A stretch of 64,000 bases of DNA from Planctomyces sp. (GCA_019636235.1 JAHBXW010000010.1:1-64000), one strand, 5' to 3'. Counted from the stretch's first letter, positions 21,114-30,274 are shown. Made by a program: numbers and translations. Notes: generated from the letters alone by a model not told the origin.

Positions 21114-22385
21114 TTACCGGGGGCCGTCGGAGGGGGAGTCCTCGCTGGCGGGTCGCCACCGATAAACCGCGAGCGCGTTGAGTTCGCGGATGAACACCTG
21201 GCCGTCGCACGCCGCCAGGTGCGCCCAGGCCGGATCGCTGCTGATGGTTCGCGCATCGACAATGCGGAATTCGGCGGGGTCCGCGTCCAGCAGCAACAGC
21301 TCTCCCCGTTCATCGAGCGCGAGCATCCGGCGATCGTTGGCGATCAGGCTCCAGTACTTGCCAAACGGCCGCGAAATCCAGGTCTCCAGGCCCGTTTCGA
21401 GATTCAGGCAGGCGAACCGCTGGTTTCGGAGATGCAGGTAGACGTGGCCGTCGATGACGATCGGCGACGACATGTAGGCCTGGACCTTGTTCCGCCACAG
21501 CTCGCGGACGGACCAAACGCCGGCGGCCTTGTCGATGGCGAACAGAAACGATCCGCCGCCGTAGCTGCTGGTGAACACCCTGTCGCCGACGACCGTGGGA
21601 GTCAGGATGTTCATGCCCCGGAAGGCGGGAATCTCCTGCGACCACAGCTCGTCCCCGGTTTCGGGATCCACGCCGGCCAGCCGGGTCCGCGTCTGCACGA
21701 CAAGCTGCGAAACTCCCTGAATCTCGGCCAGCACCGGCGATGAGAACGCGCTGCCATTCATGCCGCCGCCGTCCCGCAGCGTGTGCCACACGATCCTTCC
21801 GGTCCGTTTCTCGACCTTCACGAACCCGGCGCCGGCCTGCACGTAGACGTGATCGCCGATCACGAGCGGCGAGGCGACGAACCCGAACGCTGGAAGCTCC
21901 GCGGCCGATTGTTTCACGAAGTCGATTCGCCAGCGCTCCGCGCCCGTCGCGACATCCAGGCAAATGAGAACATCCCGCATGCCCCCCACGAACAGCGCGT
22001 CGCCGTCGCAGGCGGGGGTCGACCGGATCCAACTGCCGTTGGACATGGCGAAGAAGGGCACGAGCATCGCGCCCTCCCATTCCGTGCGCCACAGTTCTTC
22101 GCCCGTGGTCCGGTCCAGTGCGGCGGCGATTTCCGTCCCGGACTCGGTCGAGCCCGTCACGAAGACGCGATCGCCGACCACGACCGGGCCCGAGTAGCTG
22201 GACGGCAGCGGGACGCGCCACTCGGCGACCAGCGACTGTTCATCAAGCCGGACTGGCCAGCGCCCCGTTGCGGTGCCATCCCGCCGCGGGCCGCGCCACT
22301 GGTTCCAGCCGGTCTCTTCGGAATCGGCTCCGAGCGCGGCGCCCGTCACAAGGATCGCCGCGGCGATCACGGCCCATTTGGTCAT
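21114..22385 (-). CDS. Secreted PQQ-binding-like beta-propeller protein
   Basis: The 423-residue product starts at ATG 22385 with a signal peptide (MTKWAVIAAAILVTGAALGA), then NQWRGPRRDGTATG, a hallmark of planctomycete PQQ-like proteins. Blades of the BamB type follow: AALDRTTGEELWRTEWEGA, ICLDVATGAERWRIDF, AGVDPETGDELWSQEIPA and ACLNLETGLETW. The frame is open further upstream, but that part lacks protein-like features. It probably lies in the periplasm or at the surface. No alcohol-dehydrogenase active site or cytochrome domain is present, so PQQ binding itself is doubtful. Confidence 0.92.
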   Translation of the reverse strand: MTKWAVIAAAILVTGAALGADSEETGWNQWRGPRRDGTATGRWPVRLDEQSLVAEWRVPLPSSYSGPVVVGDRVFVTGSTESGTEIAAALDRTTGEELWRTEWEGAMLVPFFAMSNGSWIRSTPACDGDALFVGGMRDVLICLDVATGAERWRIDFVKQSAAELPAFGFVASPLVIGDHVYVQAGAGFVKVEKRTGRIVWHTLRDGGGMNGSAFSSPVLAEIQGVSQLVVQTRTRLAGVDPETGDELWSQEIPAFRGMNILTPTVVGDRVFTSSYGGGSFLFAIDKAAGVWSVRELWRNKVQAYMSSPIVIDGHVYLHLRNQRFACLNLETGLETWISRPFGKYWSLIANDRRMLALDERGELLLLDADPAEFRIVDARTISSDPAWAHLAACDGQVFIRELNALAVYRWRPASEDSPSDGPR

Positions 22386-22498
22386 TGGCTTCACTCCGAG
22401 TGTCCGCTCTGACGCCGCAGCGCGCAGCCACGCCCGCGGAGTCGCAGGGAGCGTAGACAGGGAGCGGCTCTCGGACAGGCGAAGTCTCGAAAATTCGC

Positions 22499-24535
22499 TC
22501 AGCGTTCGATCACCCAGTGCCCGACGAGCATGTGTCGCTCGTAGGACATCAGGTACAGGTGCGCCCGGTTGGGGTTCTGGGCGTCCCGATGCAGAATCGG
22601 TCCATCCACGCCAATCCGGCGGTGGTCCAGCCACTCCCCTTCCTCGTTGAGCATCAGGCACACGTAGGGGGATCGCTGCGGCGGCGAGGCCAGCAGCGAA
22701 TCGTAGTCCTGGAAAAAGGGCGGTACGGCGATGCCCATCGGCATATACAGGCCGCGGGGATACTCTTCAGGGCCGGCCTGAGGCAGCCGATCCCAGCGGA
22801 ACCCGCTGACGATGAACCGGCAGACGCCCGGGCTTCGCGAGCTGCGAAACACGAGCTCGATTTCATTGCGGACCTCGTTGTCGGCCCGAGAGGCGATCTC
22901 GCGGACGAGCGCCCGTTCGAATGTGTCCATCCGCTGGTATTCGTTCCCCTGCGGCCTGGCGAACGAATACCGGCCGGGCGCTTCGAACGCGGCGAAGCGA
23001 ACGGGCCGGCCGTCGTACAGGTCCTTCCACGACAGGACATTCTCGGCGACGACAGCGCGCCGCCGGCGCGCCTGCTCGCCGCTGGCGAACACGAACTCCG
23101 CGGGGTCGTAGCCGCAGCGGGCCTCGGCCTCCCGCGTCACGCGCCGCAGATCGTCCATGCGGATGCGGACCCCCTCCGGCCGGCAGCCGGTCTCCAGGCG
23201 CCAGCCGTTCGTCAGGTACGACAATCCCGTGTTCTGTTCGAACAGCCGGCGATAATGTCCCAGGGGGAACTGGAACCAGCCCTGGTAATACAACGCCTTG
23301 TCGCCGCGCTCCTGCACGTACAGCATGACTTCCCAACGTCCCGCCTCGAGCGAGTTTTTGACCAGGTCGGCCGAGTACAGGCGTTTGGCCTCGAAGCCGT
23401 CACCGCCGGTCACTTCGAGATGCCGCGACCCGACGCCGCCGAACCGAACTTGCTGGCGGTTCCATTGCCGGTCGGTCAGCGCGACCTTGCGAAGGGCTGA
23501 TTTGTCCTTTGTCCACTCGGGCAGCGAGGGCGTCATCAGGCTGACGTCGACGTTCTTGAACACGATCCGCGCCAGGTGCGGATGCTGTGGCTCGAACACG
23601 AAGTCGAAATGCGTTTCGTCCCGACGGTTGAGGGTCAGTGTCCGCCCGGTGTACTTGCCGTGATGAATGCTGCGCGGCGTCGGGTCCTCGGGATAGTCGG
23701 CGTTGGTGAACTCGACGACCGGAATGGCCATCGAATCCGCGGTGCGGTAGCGCAGCCAGGCGGCCGCGGTCGACCCCATCAGCAGCACGCCCGCCGCCAC
23801 GCCGGCGCCGATCAGCACTTTTCGGCGGGGAACCTTCAGCAGCCAGCGGAATGCCAGCGGCGCGACCCCCAGCAGAGTCAGTGAAATCAACACGGCCGGA
23901 GAAACCAGGTCCGCGGGACGATCAATGGCCCCCAGCACGCTTCCCGCATTCGCGTAAATCCAGATCGCGGGCAGCATCCCGACCAGACTGACCCAGGCGA
24001 ACGTCCACACGCGGACGCGCGTCAGGCCCAGGGCCAGATTGACCAGAAAGTACGGGACCACCGGGGTGAGCCGCAGCGCGAACAGGTAATACGCGCCTTC
24101 CTCTTCGAACCGCTTCTGCACGGGCTCGATCCGTTCGCCGAAACGATCCGTGACCCAGTCGCGGAGGAAAAACCGGCTGATCAGCATGGCGCCGGTCGCT
24201 CCCAAAGTCGAACCGAGCGCGACCAGCGGCACGGCCATCCAGACTCCGAAGATCGCTCCGCCGAGCAGCGTCAGAGCGGTGCCGATGGGCAGGCTCGCGG
24301 CCGCCGCGGCGGCATACAGGCCCACAAAGGCCAGACCCGCGACCAGCGTATTGTCGTCAGCCAGTTTCTGAATGGATTCCAGGCGGTTGCGCAGCGCGTC
24401 CATAGAAACGGCTTGCGAACCGAAGGCCCACAGCGCCACGGCCGCCAGCACGAGCGCAAGCCCGATCAGCCCCCTGCGGCGGCCCGCGGACAGGGGGCGC
24501 GATTCCGGTCGACCTGGCGTATCTGGCTTGGGCAC
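22499..24535 (-). CDS. VTT (SNARE-associated/DedA-like) membrane protein fused to a large C-terminal domain
   Basis: From GTG 24535 the product is 678 residues. The first ~230 contain a TVP38/TMEM64-type VTT domain: TALTLLGGAIFGVW, GATGAMLISRFFLRDWV, FEEEGAYYLFALRLTPVVPYFLVNLALGL and the terminal GMLPAIWIYANAGS. Two further membrane helices follow (PAVLISLTLLGVAPLAF, KVLIGAGVAAGVLLMGSTAAA). The last ~400 residues are a soluble domain I cannot assign, with RLYSADLVKNSLEAGRWEVM, ALYYQGWFQFPLGHYRRLFE and NTGLSYLTNGWRLETGC. It probably faces the periplasm. The frame is open to 24790, but that region is not protein-like and GTG 24535 is the most plausible start. Confidence 0.8.
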   Translation of the reverse strand: MPKPDTPGRPESRPLSAGRRRGLIGLALVLAAVALWAFGSQAVSMDALRNRLESIQKLADDNTLVAGLAFVGLYAAAAAASLPIGTALTLLGGAIFGVWMAVPLVALGSTLGATGAMLISRFFLRDWVTDRFGERIEPVQKRFEEEGAYYLFALRLTPVVPYFLVNLALGLTRVRVWTFAWVSLVGMLPAIWIYANAGSVLGAIDRPADLVSPAVLISLTLLGVAPLAFRWLLKVPRRKVLIGAGVAAGVLLMGSTAAAWLRYRTADSMAIPVVEFTNADYPEDPTPRSIHHGKYTGRTLTLNRRDETHFDFVFEPQHPHLARIVFKNVDVSLMTPSLPEWTKDKSALRKVALTDRQWNRQQVRFGGVGSRHLEVTGGDGFEAKRLYSADLVKNSLEAGRWEVMLYVQERGDKALYYQGWFQFPLGHYRRLFEQNTGLSYLTNGWRLETGCRPEGVRIRMDDLRRVTREAEARCGYDPAEFVFASGEQARRRRAVVAENVLSWKDLYDGRPVRFAAFEAPGRYSFARPQGNEYQRMDTFERALVREIASRADNEVRNEIELVFRSSRSPGVCRFIVSGFRWDRLPQAGPEEYPRGLYMPMGIAVPPFFQDYDSLLASPPQRSPYVCLMLNEEGEWLDHRRIGVDGPILHRDAQNPNRAHLYLMSYERHMLVGHWVIER

Positions 24536-24855
24536 GTCTGTGCGCTGGAAACGACGACTGTCGCAATCGGCCGTCCCGAACGGGACCACCGGACAATTCA
24601 GCACGCGCGTGGCGCGTCGTTCCCGGCCTCGAAAACGAACGGGCAGCTGCGCAGCCGCGGTAAGATAGCAGCGACTGCGGACTTCACTACAAGAGGAGTT
24701 TCCCGGCAGCCTGTTCAAAGCGGGCAGTGCGGTCAGCAACAGGTCCCGGGGAATGCTGGCGACCTTGGCGGCCGACGCGAAGCGGAACATTGGTCACCAC
24801 GATCCATCAGCCGTAGGATACGGCCCCGTCCGCCCGCGCCCGGCCCCTCTGACCA
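24536..24855. other. Divergent promoter region
   Basis: This gap separates the leftward VTT fusion gene from the rightward symporter gene. The VTT frame stays open across most of it, so part may be coding if an upstream start is used. I see no RNA gene or repeat and cannot place promoter boxes. Confidence 0.35.
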
Positions 24856-26403
24856 ATGATCATCTCACCGCTCGACCTGATCATTGTCGCCGCCTACCTG
24901 GCGGTCGTGCTGGGGTTCGGCGGCTGGTTCTTCCGGAATCAAAACACCGAACGCTACATGGTGGCCGGCCGCTCGTTGCCCGGCTGGGCGGTCGGCCTGT
25001 CGATCTTTGGCTCGTACGTCAGCAGCATCAGTTTTCTGGCGAACCCGGGGAAAGCCTATTCGGGGACATGGAGCGCGTTTTCATTCGCGATCCTGATGCC
25101 CGTCGCGGCCTGGATCGCCTGCAAATGGTTCGTCCCGTTCTACCGGGCGACCGGGGATGTCTCCGCGTACGACCACCTCGACCGGCGGTTCGGGGCGTGG
25201 GCCAAGATCTACTCCGTGGGCTGCTATCTCGCACTGCAGATCGCGCGGCAGGGAACGATCATGTATCTCCTGTCCGGGGCGCTGCAGCCGTTCACGGGCT
25301 GGTCGAAGCCGCTGCTGATCGGACTGCTGTCGCTGCTCGTCACGATCTATCCGTTCCTGGGAGGGCAGGAGGCGGTGATCTGGGCCGGAGTGTTCCAGTC
25401 GATTGTGCTGCTGATCGGTCCGCTGCTCTGCCTGCTGGTGATCCTGCAGGGGATTCCCGGCGGACTGTCGGAGTTCGCGGCGGCGACGGCGGCGGACGAC
25501 AAGTTCTCGCTGGGCTCGTTCGTCGCTGATTTCAGCGTGCCGACGTTCTGGGTGATCGTGCTGTACGGCTTTGTGACGCACCTGCAGAACTTCGGGATCG
25601 ACCAGGCGTATGTGCAGCGGTACGTGTCGGCGCGTTCGGACCGGGCGGCGATCCGGTCGGTGTGGCTGGCGACGGCGATGTTCATCCCGGTCAGCGCGCT
25701 GTTTTTTCTGATCGGCACGGGGCTGTATGTCTACTACCGGGCGCATCCCGAGCTGCTGCCCGCGGGGATGGGGTCGGACGATGTGTTTCCATGGTTCATC
25801 CGGTACGCGCTGCCCGTGGGTTTCCGGGGGCTGGTGCTGTCGGCGCTGTGTGCTGCGGCGATGGACTCCAACCTGGCCAGCATGGCGACGCTGTACTGGT
25901 GCGACATCCACAAGCCGCTGTTCAAAACGCCCGAACCCCGGGGGGTGTTCGTGCTGCGCGCGGCGACGATCGCGTTTGCGCTGCTGAGCACCGTGGCGGC
26001 GCTGGCGATGCTGGACTCCAAGCAGGTCCTGGACAGTTGGTGGACGGCGGCGGGAATTTGCAGCGGCGGGATGCTGGGGCTGTTTCTGCTGGGGCGGATC
26101 AGTCGCCGGGCGGATGGGCGGGCGGCGGCCGCAGGCGTGCTGGCGGGGACGCTGGTGATCCTGTGGATGACGTTGTTGCCGATGCCCAAAGGGGACGTCG
26201 CGACGGCAGCGGCCGGGGAGTCGGCGCTGGAAGCGGAGGCGGCGCCCGTGGCGGCGTCGTGGCGCGTCCCGAACGCGTTTCGCTCGCCATTCCATGAGAA
26301 CATGATCCTCGTCCTCGGCACGGCGACGGTGCTGGGCGTCGGCCTGTTGTCGACGGCCTTGAGACGGCCGCGGGTCGCGGATGTGCCACAGGGATCGGGC
26401 TGA
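24856..26403 (+). CDS. Sodium:solute symporter family transporter
   Basis: The 515-residue product has about 13 hydrophobic segments and typical SSS-family features: an N-terminal PLDLIIVAAYLAVVLGFGGWF, then NQNTERYMVAGRSLPGWAVG, SYVSSISFLANPGKAY, ALQIARQGTIMYLLSGAL and the later SALCAAAMDSNLASMATLYW. The family couples sodium entry to uptake of sugars, amino acids, sialic acid and other solutes; the substrate here cannot be told. It heads a rightward run of genes, with the tadC-like gene starting 5 bases after its stop. Confidence 0.92.
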   Translation: MIISPLDLIIVAAYLAVVLGFGGWFFRNQNTERYMVAGRSLPGWAVGLSIFGSYVSSISFLANPGKAYSGTWSAFSFAILMPVAAWIACKWFVPFYRATGDVSAYDHLDRRFGAWAKIYSVGCYLALQIARQGTIMYLLSGALQPFTGWSKPLLIGLLSLLVTIYPFLGGQEAVIWAGVFQSIVLLIGPLLCLLVILQGIPGGLSEFAAATAADDKFSLGSFVADFSVPTFWVIVLYGFVTHLQNFGIDQAYVQRYVSARSDRAAIRSVWLATAMFIPVSALFFLIGTGLYVYYRAHPELLPAGMGSDDVFPWFIRYALPVGFRGLVLSALCAAAMDSNLASMATLYWCDIHKPLFKTPEPRGVFVLRAATIAFALLSTVAALAMLDSKQVLDSWWTAAGICSGGMLGLFLLGRISRRADGRAAAAGVLAGTLVILWMTLLPMPKGDVATAAAGESALEAEAAPVAASWRVPNAFRSPFHENMILVLGTATVLGVGLLSTALRRPRVADVPQGSG

Positions 26404-26408
26404 CGACG

Positions 26409-27329
26409 ATGCCGCAAACATCGGGCCTCTGGCCGATTGTCGCGTCGACGCTGGTCGGGGGCGGGGTGTTCGCCCTGGCAGCGGCGTATCTGCGGTTTTC
26501 GACGCCCAGGGATGCGGCGGAGGGGGGCTGGCGTTACGACCGGGCCCGGGCAGGGGAGCTGCGGCGAATCAGTCTGTTGTATCGCCTGGCGGGTCCGCTC
26601 ATCCCGCCCCTGGCGCGATTCAACCGGCGGGCGCTGGCGCGGCAACTGCCGGAGATCGGACGCGAACTGCAGGCCGCCGGCCGGCCGCGTTTCTGGTCGC
26701 CCGAAGAATGGCTGGCGGTGACCGAGCTGCAGGCCGTCCTGCTGAGCCTGCCAGCATGGGTGATGCTGTTCCGCTGGCTGGGTCCGCCGGGGCTGTTGAT
26801 CGCGGCGGCCGTGACGGTTTTGGTCGCGCTGTTGCTGCGTCGCGGACTGACGCAGGCGGCCCGCGCGCGGCTGTGGGCGCTGAAGCTGTCGCTGCCTTAT
26901 CTGCTGGACCTGTTGACGCTGTTGATGGAGGCGGGGGCGACGTTTCTGCATGCGCTGCAGGAGGCGGTGCAGGAGTTCCGGCACGATCCCGTGGGCCAGG
27001 AATTCGGGCGGGTGCTGGCGGAGATGCAGATGGGCAAAAGCCGGCTGGCGGCGCTGGAGGGCCTGAAGGAGCGCCTCAACGACGACGAAGTCGGCAGCCT
27101 GATCGGGGCCATCATTCAGGGGGAGCAACTCGGGACGCCGCTGGCCTTGCTGTTTCGGGCGCAGGCGGATCTGCTGCGGCTGAAACGGACCCAGCGGGCG
27201 GAGACGATCGCCGGGGAGGCGGCCGTCAAAATGCTGTTTCCGGCCGTACTGATTATGATTGCGACGGTGATCATCATGCTCGGGCCGTTCGTGCTTGGGC
27301 TGCTGACGGACAACTGGTTCGCGGGCTGA
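26409..27329 (+). CDS. TadC-like type II secretion system F-domain protein
   Basis: The 306-residue inner-membrane protein resembles TadC, a platform protein of tight-adherence (Flp) pili. It has an N-terminal helix (LWPIVASTLVGGGVFALAAAYL), a pair of central helices (LSLPAWVMLF, GLLIAAAVTVLVALLL), the T2SSF helical domain (KLSLPYLLDLLTLLMEAG, QEFGRVLAEMQMGKSR, LIGAIIQGEQLGTPLA) and a final helix (MLFPAVLIMIATVIIMLGPF). TadA, TadB and pilin genes, which normally accompany it, are not in the window. It follows the symporter stop by 5 bases, so co-transcription is likely. Confidence 0.9.
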   Translation: MPQTSGLWPIVASTLVGGGVFALAAAYLRFSTPRDAAEGGWRYDRARAGELRRISLLYRLAGPLIPPLARFNRRALARQLPEIGRELQAAGRPRFWSPEEWLAVTELQAVLLSLPAWVMLFRWLGPPGLLIAAAVTVLVALLLRRGLTQAARARLWALKLSLPYLLDLLTLLMEAGATFLHALQEAVQEFRHDPVGQEFGRVLAEMQMGKSRLAALEGLKERLNDDEVGSLIGAIIQGEQLGTPLALLFRAQADLLRLKRTQRAETIAGEAAVKMLFPAVLIMIATVIIMLGPFVLGLLTDNWFAG

Positions 27330-27347
27330 GTCGGGGAGGGGCGGGCG

Positions 27348-28502
27348 ATGCGCATCGTCCTGGCGGGAATCGTGCTGGCGGCGGTCTGCGCCGCAGCGAC
27401 CGGCGGCCGGTGCGACGAGCCAGCGGTCCCGGATCCCGGGCAACTGGCTCGCGTCGACGCCCGCGAGCCGGTCACGTATGACGTCGAACTCGTCTACGCG
27501 GTCACCGCCCCGGCCGGGACGCGGGAGTTGCGAGTGTGGATTCCCGTCCCGCAGACCGGCGACGGACAGGAGATCCGCTCCGCGGAGTTCGAAACGTTTC
27601 CGGACGATCAGGCGCCGGCGATCGAATCCGAGCCGGAGTTCGGAAACCGGTTTGCATCGTTCGTTTTCAAACGGCCGCTGGGCGCTCAGGTGATCCGGAC
27701 CCGCATTCGCGCGACAGTTCAGGAGTTGCGCTGGAACGTCGATCCGGAGGAGGTGCGGCTGCCGGAGACCTGGCCGGCGTCCTTTGACGTCTACCGCCGG
27801 CACGAACCGGGCGCCGTCGCGACGGACGAGCGGTTCCAGGCGACGCTGATGCGGATTGTCCCCGATCGGGGGGGCTCGGTGACCGACTTCACCCGCGTGT
27901 TGCGGTGGGTCGACGAGTCGCTCGAATACGATCACCACGACGCCTCCCTCCGGGCCTCGGCCGAACATGCGCTGGAGCGCCGCCGCGGACACTGCAGCGA
28001 CTATCACTCGCTGTGCGCGGCGTTCGGCCGACTGCTCGGACAGCCGACGCGCGTGGCGTACGGTCTGAACCTGTTTCCCAAGGGCAGCCCATCGCACTGC
28101 AAGCTGGAGGCCTTTCTGCCCCCCTATGGCTGGGTGAGTTTTGACGTGTCGGAGACGCAGCGGCTGTCGCGCCGCATCGAACAGGACGAATCCATGAGCG
28201 CGGCCGAACGCGAGGCGTTGCGGCGCGCCTGCTTCGCACGGCTGGACTCGGGTTTCCGGGAGAACAGCTGGCTGGCTCAGACGCGGGGCACGAATTACGA
28301 ATTGGCGCCGCGAGCCTCGCGGAAGGTGAATGTGGTTCGGACGCTGTACGCCGAGGCGGATGGCGAGCCGCTTCCGGAGCCGGACCCCGCGGACCCGGAC
28401 GAGCGGATGTTCGCCTGGATGACCGCGCACCGTTTCACCGCGGACCGGGAGGTTCCAAACCCGTTCGTCGACCGCGGGACGCTGGCGCCATGGATTCGCT
28501 GA
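27348..28502 (+). CDS. Secreted transglutaminase-like protein
   Basis: The 384-residue product has a signal peptide (MRIVLAGIVLAAVCAAATGG), an N-terminal beta-rich domain (YDVELVYAVTAPAGTRELRVWIPVP) and a transglutaminase-like cysteine-protease-fold domain. The catalytic triad is visible: Cys216 in RRRGHCSDYHSLCAAFGR, His250 in SPSHCKLEAFLP and Asp266 in WVSFDVSET. Members act as proteases or amidases on peptides or peptidoglycan more often than as crosslinkers. It starts 18 bases after the tadC-like gene and overlaps comF by 13 bases, so all three are probably one operon. Confidence 0.9.
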   Translation: MRIVLAGIVLAAVCAAATGGRCDEPAVPDPGQLARVDAREPVTYDVELVYAVTAPAGTRELRVWIPVPQTGDGQEIRSAEFETFPDDQAPAIESEPEFGNRFASFVFKRPLGAQVIRTRIRATVQELRWNVDPEEVRLPETWPASFDVYRRHEPGAVATDERFQATLMRIVPDRGGSVTDFTRVLRWVDESLEYDHHDASLRASAEHALERRRGHCSDYHSLCAAFGRLLGQPTRVAYGLNLFPKGSPSHCKLEAFLPPYGWVSFDVSETQRLSRRIEQDESMSAAEREALRRACFARLDSGFRENSWLAQTRGTNYELAPRASRKVNVVRTLYAEADGEPLPEPDPADPDERMFAWMTAHRFTADREVPNPFVDRGTLAPWIR

Positions 28503-29284
28503 AAGCCGAACTGGCCGCATTGGGAGGGTGGCTGTCGGGCGTCGCGGCCGCCGGACGGGATGTTCTGTTTCCTCCGGACTGCCCCCGCTGCGGACGCGGC
28601 ATCGCGGAAGGGTTGGTTCAGGGGGCCGGTCTGCGGCTGTGCGGAGAATGCGTTGGCGCGCTCGTGCCCGGGCGCCGGGATGTGTGCTGGCGGTGCTCGT
28701 GTCCCGTGGGTCCGAATCTGGACACGACTCAGGGTTGCGGCCAGTGCCGCGCCGAGCGGTGGTCGTTCGAGCGCGTCGTGGCGCTGGGGCCGTACGAAGG
28801 GGAACTTCGCGGGGCATGTCTGCGGAGCAAAGAACTGGGAGGCGAACCGCTGGCGGCCGGGCTGGCGGAACTGTTGTGGGCCGAACGCGGTGCGGAGCTG
28901 CAGGCCTGGGGCATCGATGCCGTGGCGCCGGTCCCGCATCATGTGCGTGACCGCATTCAGCGGCGGACGTTGACGCCGCTGGTGCTGGCGACTCAGCTCG
29001 CGCGGCGGCTCGGGCGGCCGCTGGCGCATCAGATCGTGTCGAAGGTCCGGCATACGCCGCCGCAGCACCGGTTGTCGCCGACGGAACGGCGCCGGAACCT
29101 GGTGAATGCGTTTCGACCGTCCGGCCGACCGCGGCTGGAGGGCGCCTCGCTGCTGATCGTGGACGACGTGCTGACGACGGGGGAGACGGCTCACCGGGTG
29201 GGACTGGCGTTGCGAAGTGCGGGCGCCGCGCGGCTGCTGACGGCGGTGATCGCCCGCGGCGGGGCGGGGGGCGGCGGCGCCTGA
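28490..29284 (+). CDS. comF: ComF family protein (phosphoribosyltransferase-like)
   Basis: The 264-residue product has the double zinc-ribbon N-terminus of ComF (LFPPDCPRCGRG, LCGECVG, CWRCSCPVG, GCGQCRAE), the FERVVALGPYEGELRGACLRSKE segment, and a C-terminal phosphoribosyltransferase domain with APVPHHVRDRIQRR and the PRPP-binding loop LLIVDDVLTTGET. In naturally competent bacteria ComF helps DNA uptake or processing; no other competence gene is here. The start overlaps the transglutaminase gene, suggesting translational coupling. Confidence 0.93.
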   Translation: MDSLKAELAALGGWLSGVAAAGRDVLFPPDCPRCGRGIAEGLVQGAGLRLCGECVGALVPGRRDVCWRCSCPVGPNLDTTQGCGQCRAERWSFERVVALGPYEGELRGACLRSKELGGEPLAAGLAELLWAERGAELQAWGIDAVAPVPHHVRDRIQRRTLTPLVLATQLARRLGRPLAHQIVSKVRHTPPQHRLSPTERRRNLVNAFRPSGRPRLEGASLLIVDDVLTTGETAHRVGLALRSAGAARLLTAVIARGGAGGGGA

Positions 29285-29368
29285 GGGCCGGATGAAATCC
29301 GGGACGCCGGCGGGGAGTCGGCGGACGCAGCGTTGGCAACCGGAGGCGTCGGATTAGAATTGGACGTC

Positions 29369-30109
29369 ATGGCGGCGCCACTCATCATGGTCGTCGAGGA
29401 CGAGAGCGCCCTCGCGAAAGGGCTGGCTTTCAACCTCGAACAGGAGGGCTACGAGCCGGTCGTGTTCGACAACGGGCCGGCGGCGCTCGAGTATTTCGAT
29501 CAGCACCCCGGCGACGTGGCGCTGGTGCTGCTGGACCTGATGCTGCCGGGCATGAGCGGCTACGAGATCTGCCGCAACCTGCGGAGCCGGGACGGCCGGG
29601 TGCCGATCCTGGTGCTCAGCGCGCGGACGCTCAGCGAGGATCGCAGCCTGGCCTTCGACTGCGGCGGCGATCAGTACTTGACCAAGCCGTTCCATCTTCC
29701 CGAGTTGCTGAGCCGGGTGCGGAACCTGCTGAGCCGTTCGGAGCGGATGGGCCTGGCCCCGGGACCGCTGGCGACCGGAGTGATGCGGTTCGGCGAAGTG
29801 GAGGTCGATTTCGACCGGTTCGAGGTGCGCACCGCGGGGGCCGTGCATTCGCTGACGACGATGGAGATGCAACTGTTGCGGTATTTCATCCAGCACGAGG
29901 GGACGGTGCTGTCCCGGAGCCGGCTGCTGCGGGACGTGTGGGACGAGAAGGCGGACCTGGCGACGCGATCGATCGACAATTTCGTGATGCGACTGCGGCG
30001 GGTGATCGAGCCGGATCCGGCGAATCCCGTGCATCTGCTTTCGGTGCGCGGAACGGGGTACAGATTTCTTTTGACCCCGAACGGATTCTCAAGTGTTGAT
30101 TCTGTATAG
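29369..30109 (+). CDS. OmpR/PhoB-type response regulator, orphan
   Basis: The 246-residue product has a receiver domain (residues 4-120) with acidic pair E10-D11, phosphoacceptor Asp56 in LVLLDLMLPGMSG, Ser84 and Lys106 in LTKPFHLPEL. A winged-helix DNA-binding domain follows (about 140-240): HSLTTMEMQLLRYFIQHEG, RSRLLRDVWDEKADLATRSID and a terminal HLLSVRGTGYRFLL. No histidine kinase is adjacent. ATG 29369 starts the receiver domain cleanly; a TTG at 29333 is less likely. An 11-bp direct repeat lies directly downstream and is a candidate binding site for this protein. Confidence 0.92.
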   Translation: MAAPLIMVVEDESALAKGLAFNLEQEGYEPVVFDNGPAALEYFDQHPGDVALVLLDLMLPGMSGYEICRNLRSRDGRVPILVLSARTLSEDRSLAFDCGGDQYLTKPFHLPELLSRVRNLLSRSERMGLAPGPLATGVMRFGEVEVDFDRFEVRTAGAVHSLTTMEMQLLRYFIQHEGTVLSRSRLLRDVWDEKADLATRSIDNFVMRLRRVIEPDPANPVHLLSVRGTGYRFLLTPNGFSSVDSV

Positions 30110-30119
30110 GGTTGCGCTG

Positions 30120-30149
30120 CTGACAAAAGTTTGACAGAAGTTTGAACGG
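30120..30149. promoter_or_regulatory. 11-bp direct repeats upstream of the desaturase gene
   Basis: CTGACAAAAGT at 30120 and TTGACAGAAGT at 30131 are consecutive 11-bp units matching at 9 positions, followed by a half unit TTGAACGG at 30142. Direct repeats with 11-bp phasing are the usual binding pattern of OmpR/PhoB regulators, and such a gene ends 10 bases upstream. A possible -10 box TTATAG lies at 30178. Confidence 0.45.
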
Positions 30150-30274
30150 TCTCAGACAGGGCGGCTCCGAAATCCGGTTATAGTTCGCCGCGGTTACCCG
30201 CTGGCGGACGCGCATGCTCCGCCGCGGACGGCCTGCGGGATTCCAACACTGACGATCGGACTGGAGAGCCGAAG

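Noticed and set aside
25734-29339. A 1,201-codon open frame on the reverse strand
   Set aside because: It lies antisense to the symporter, tadC-like, transglutaminase and comF genes, all with clear domains, and its translation is arginine-, proline- and serine-rich without any domain. It is a high-GC shadow.
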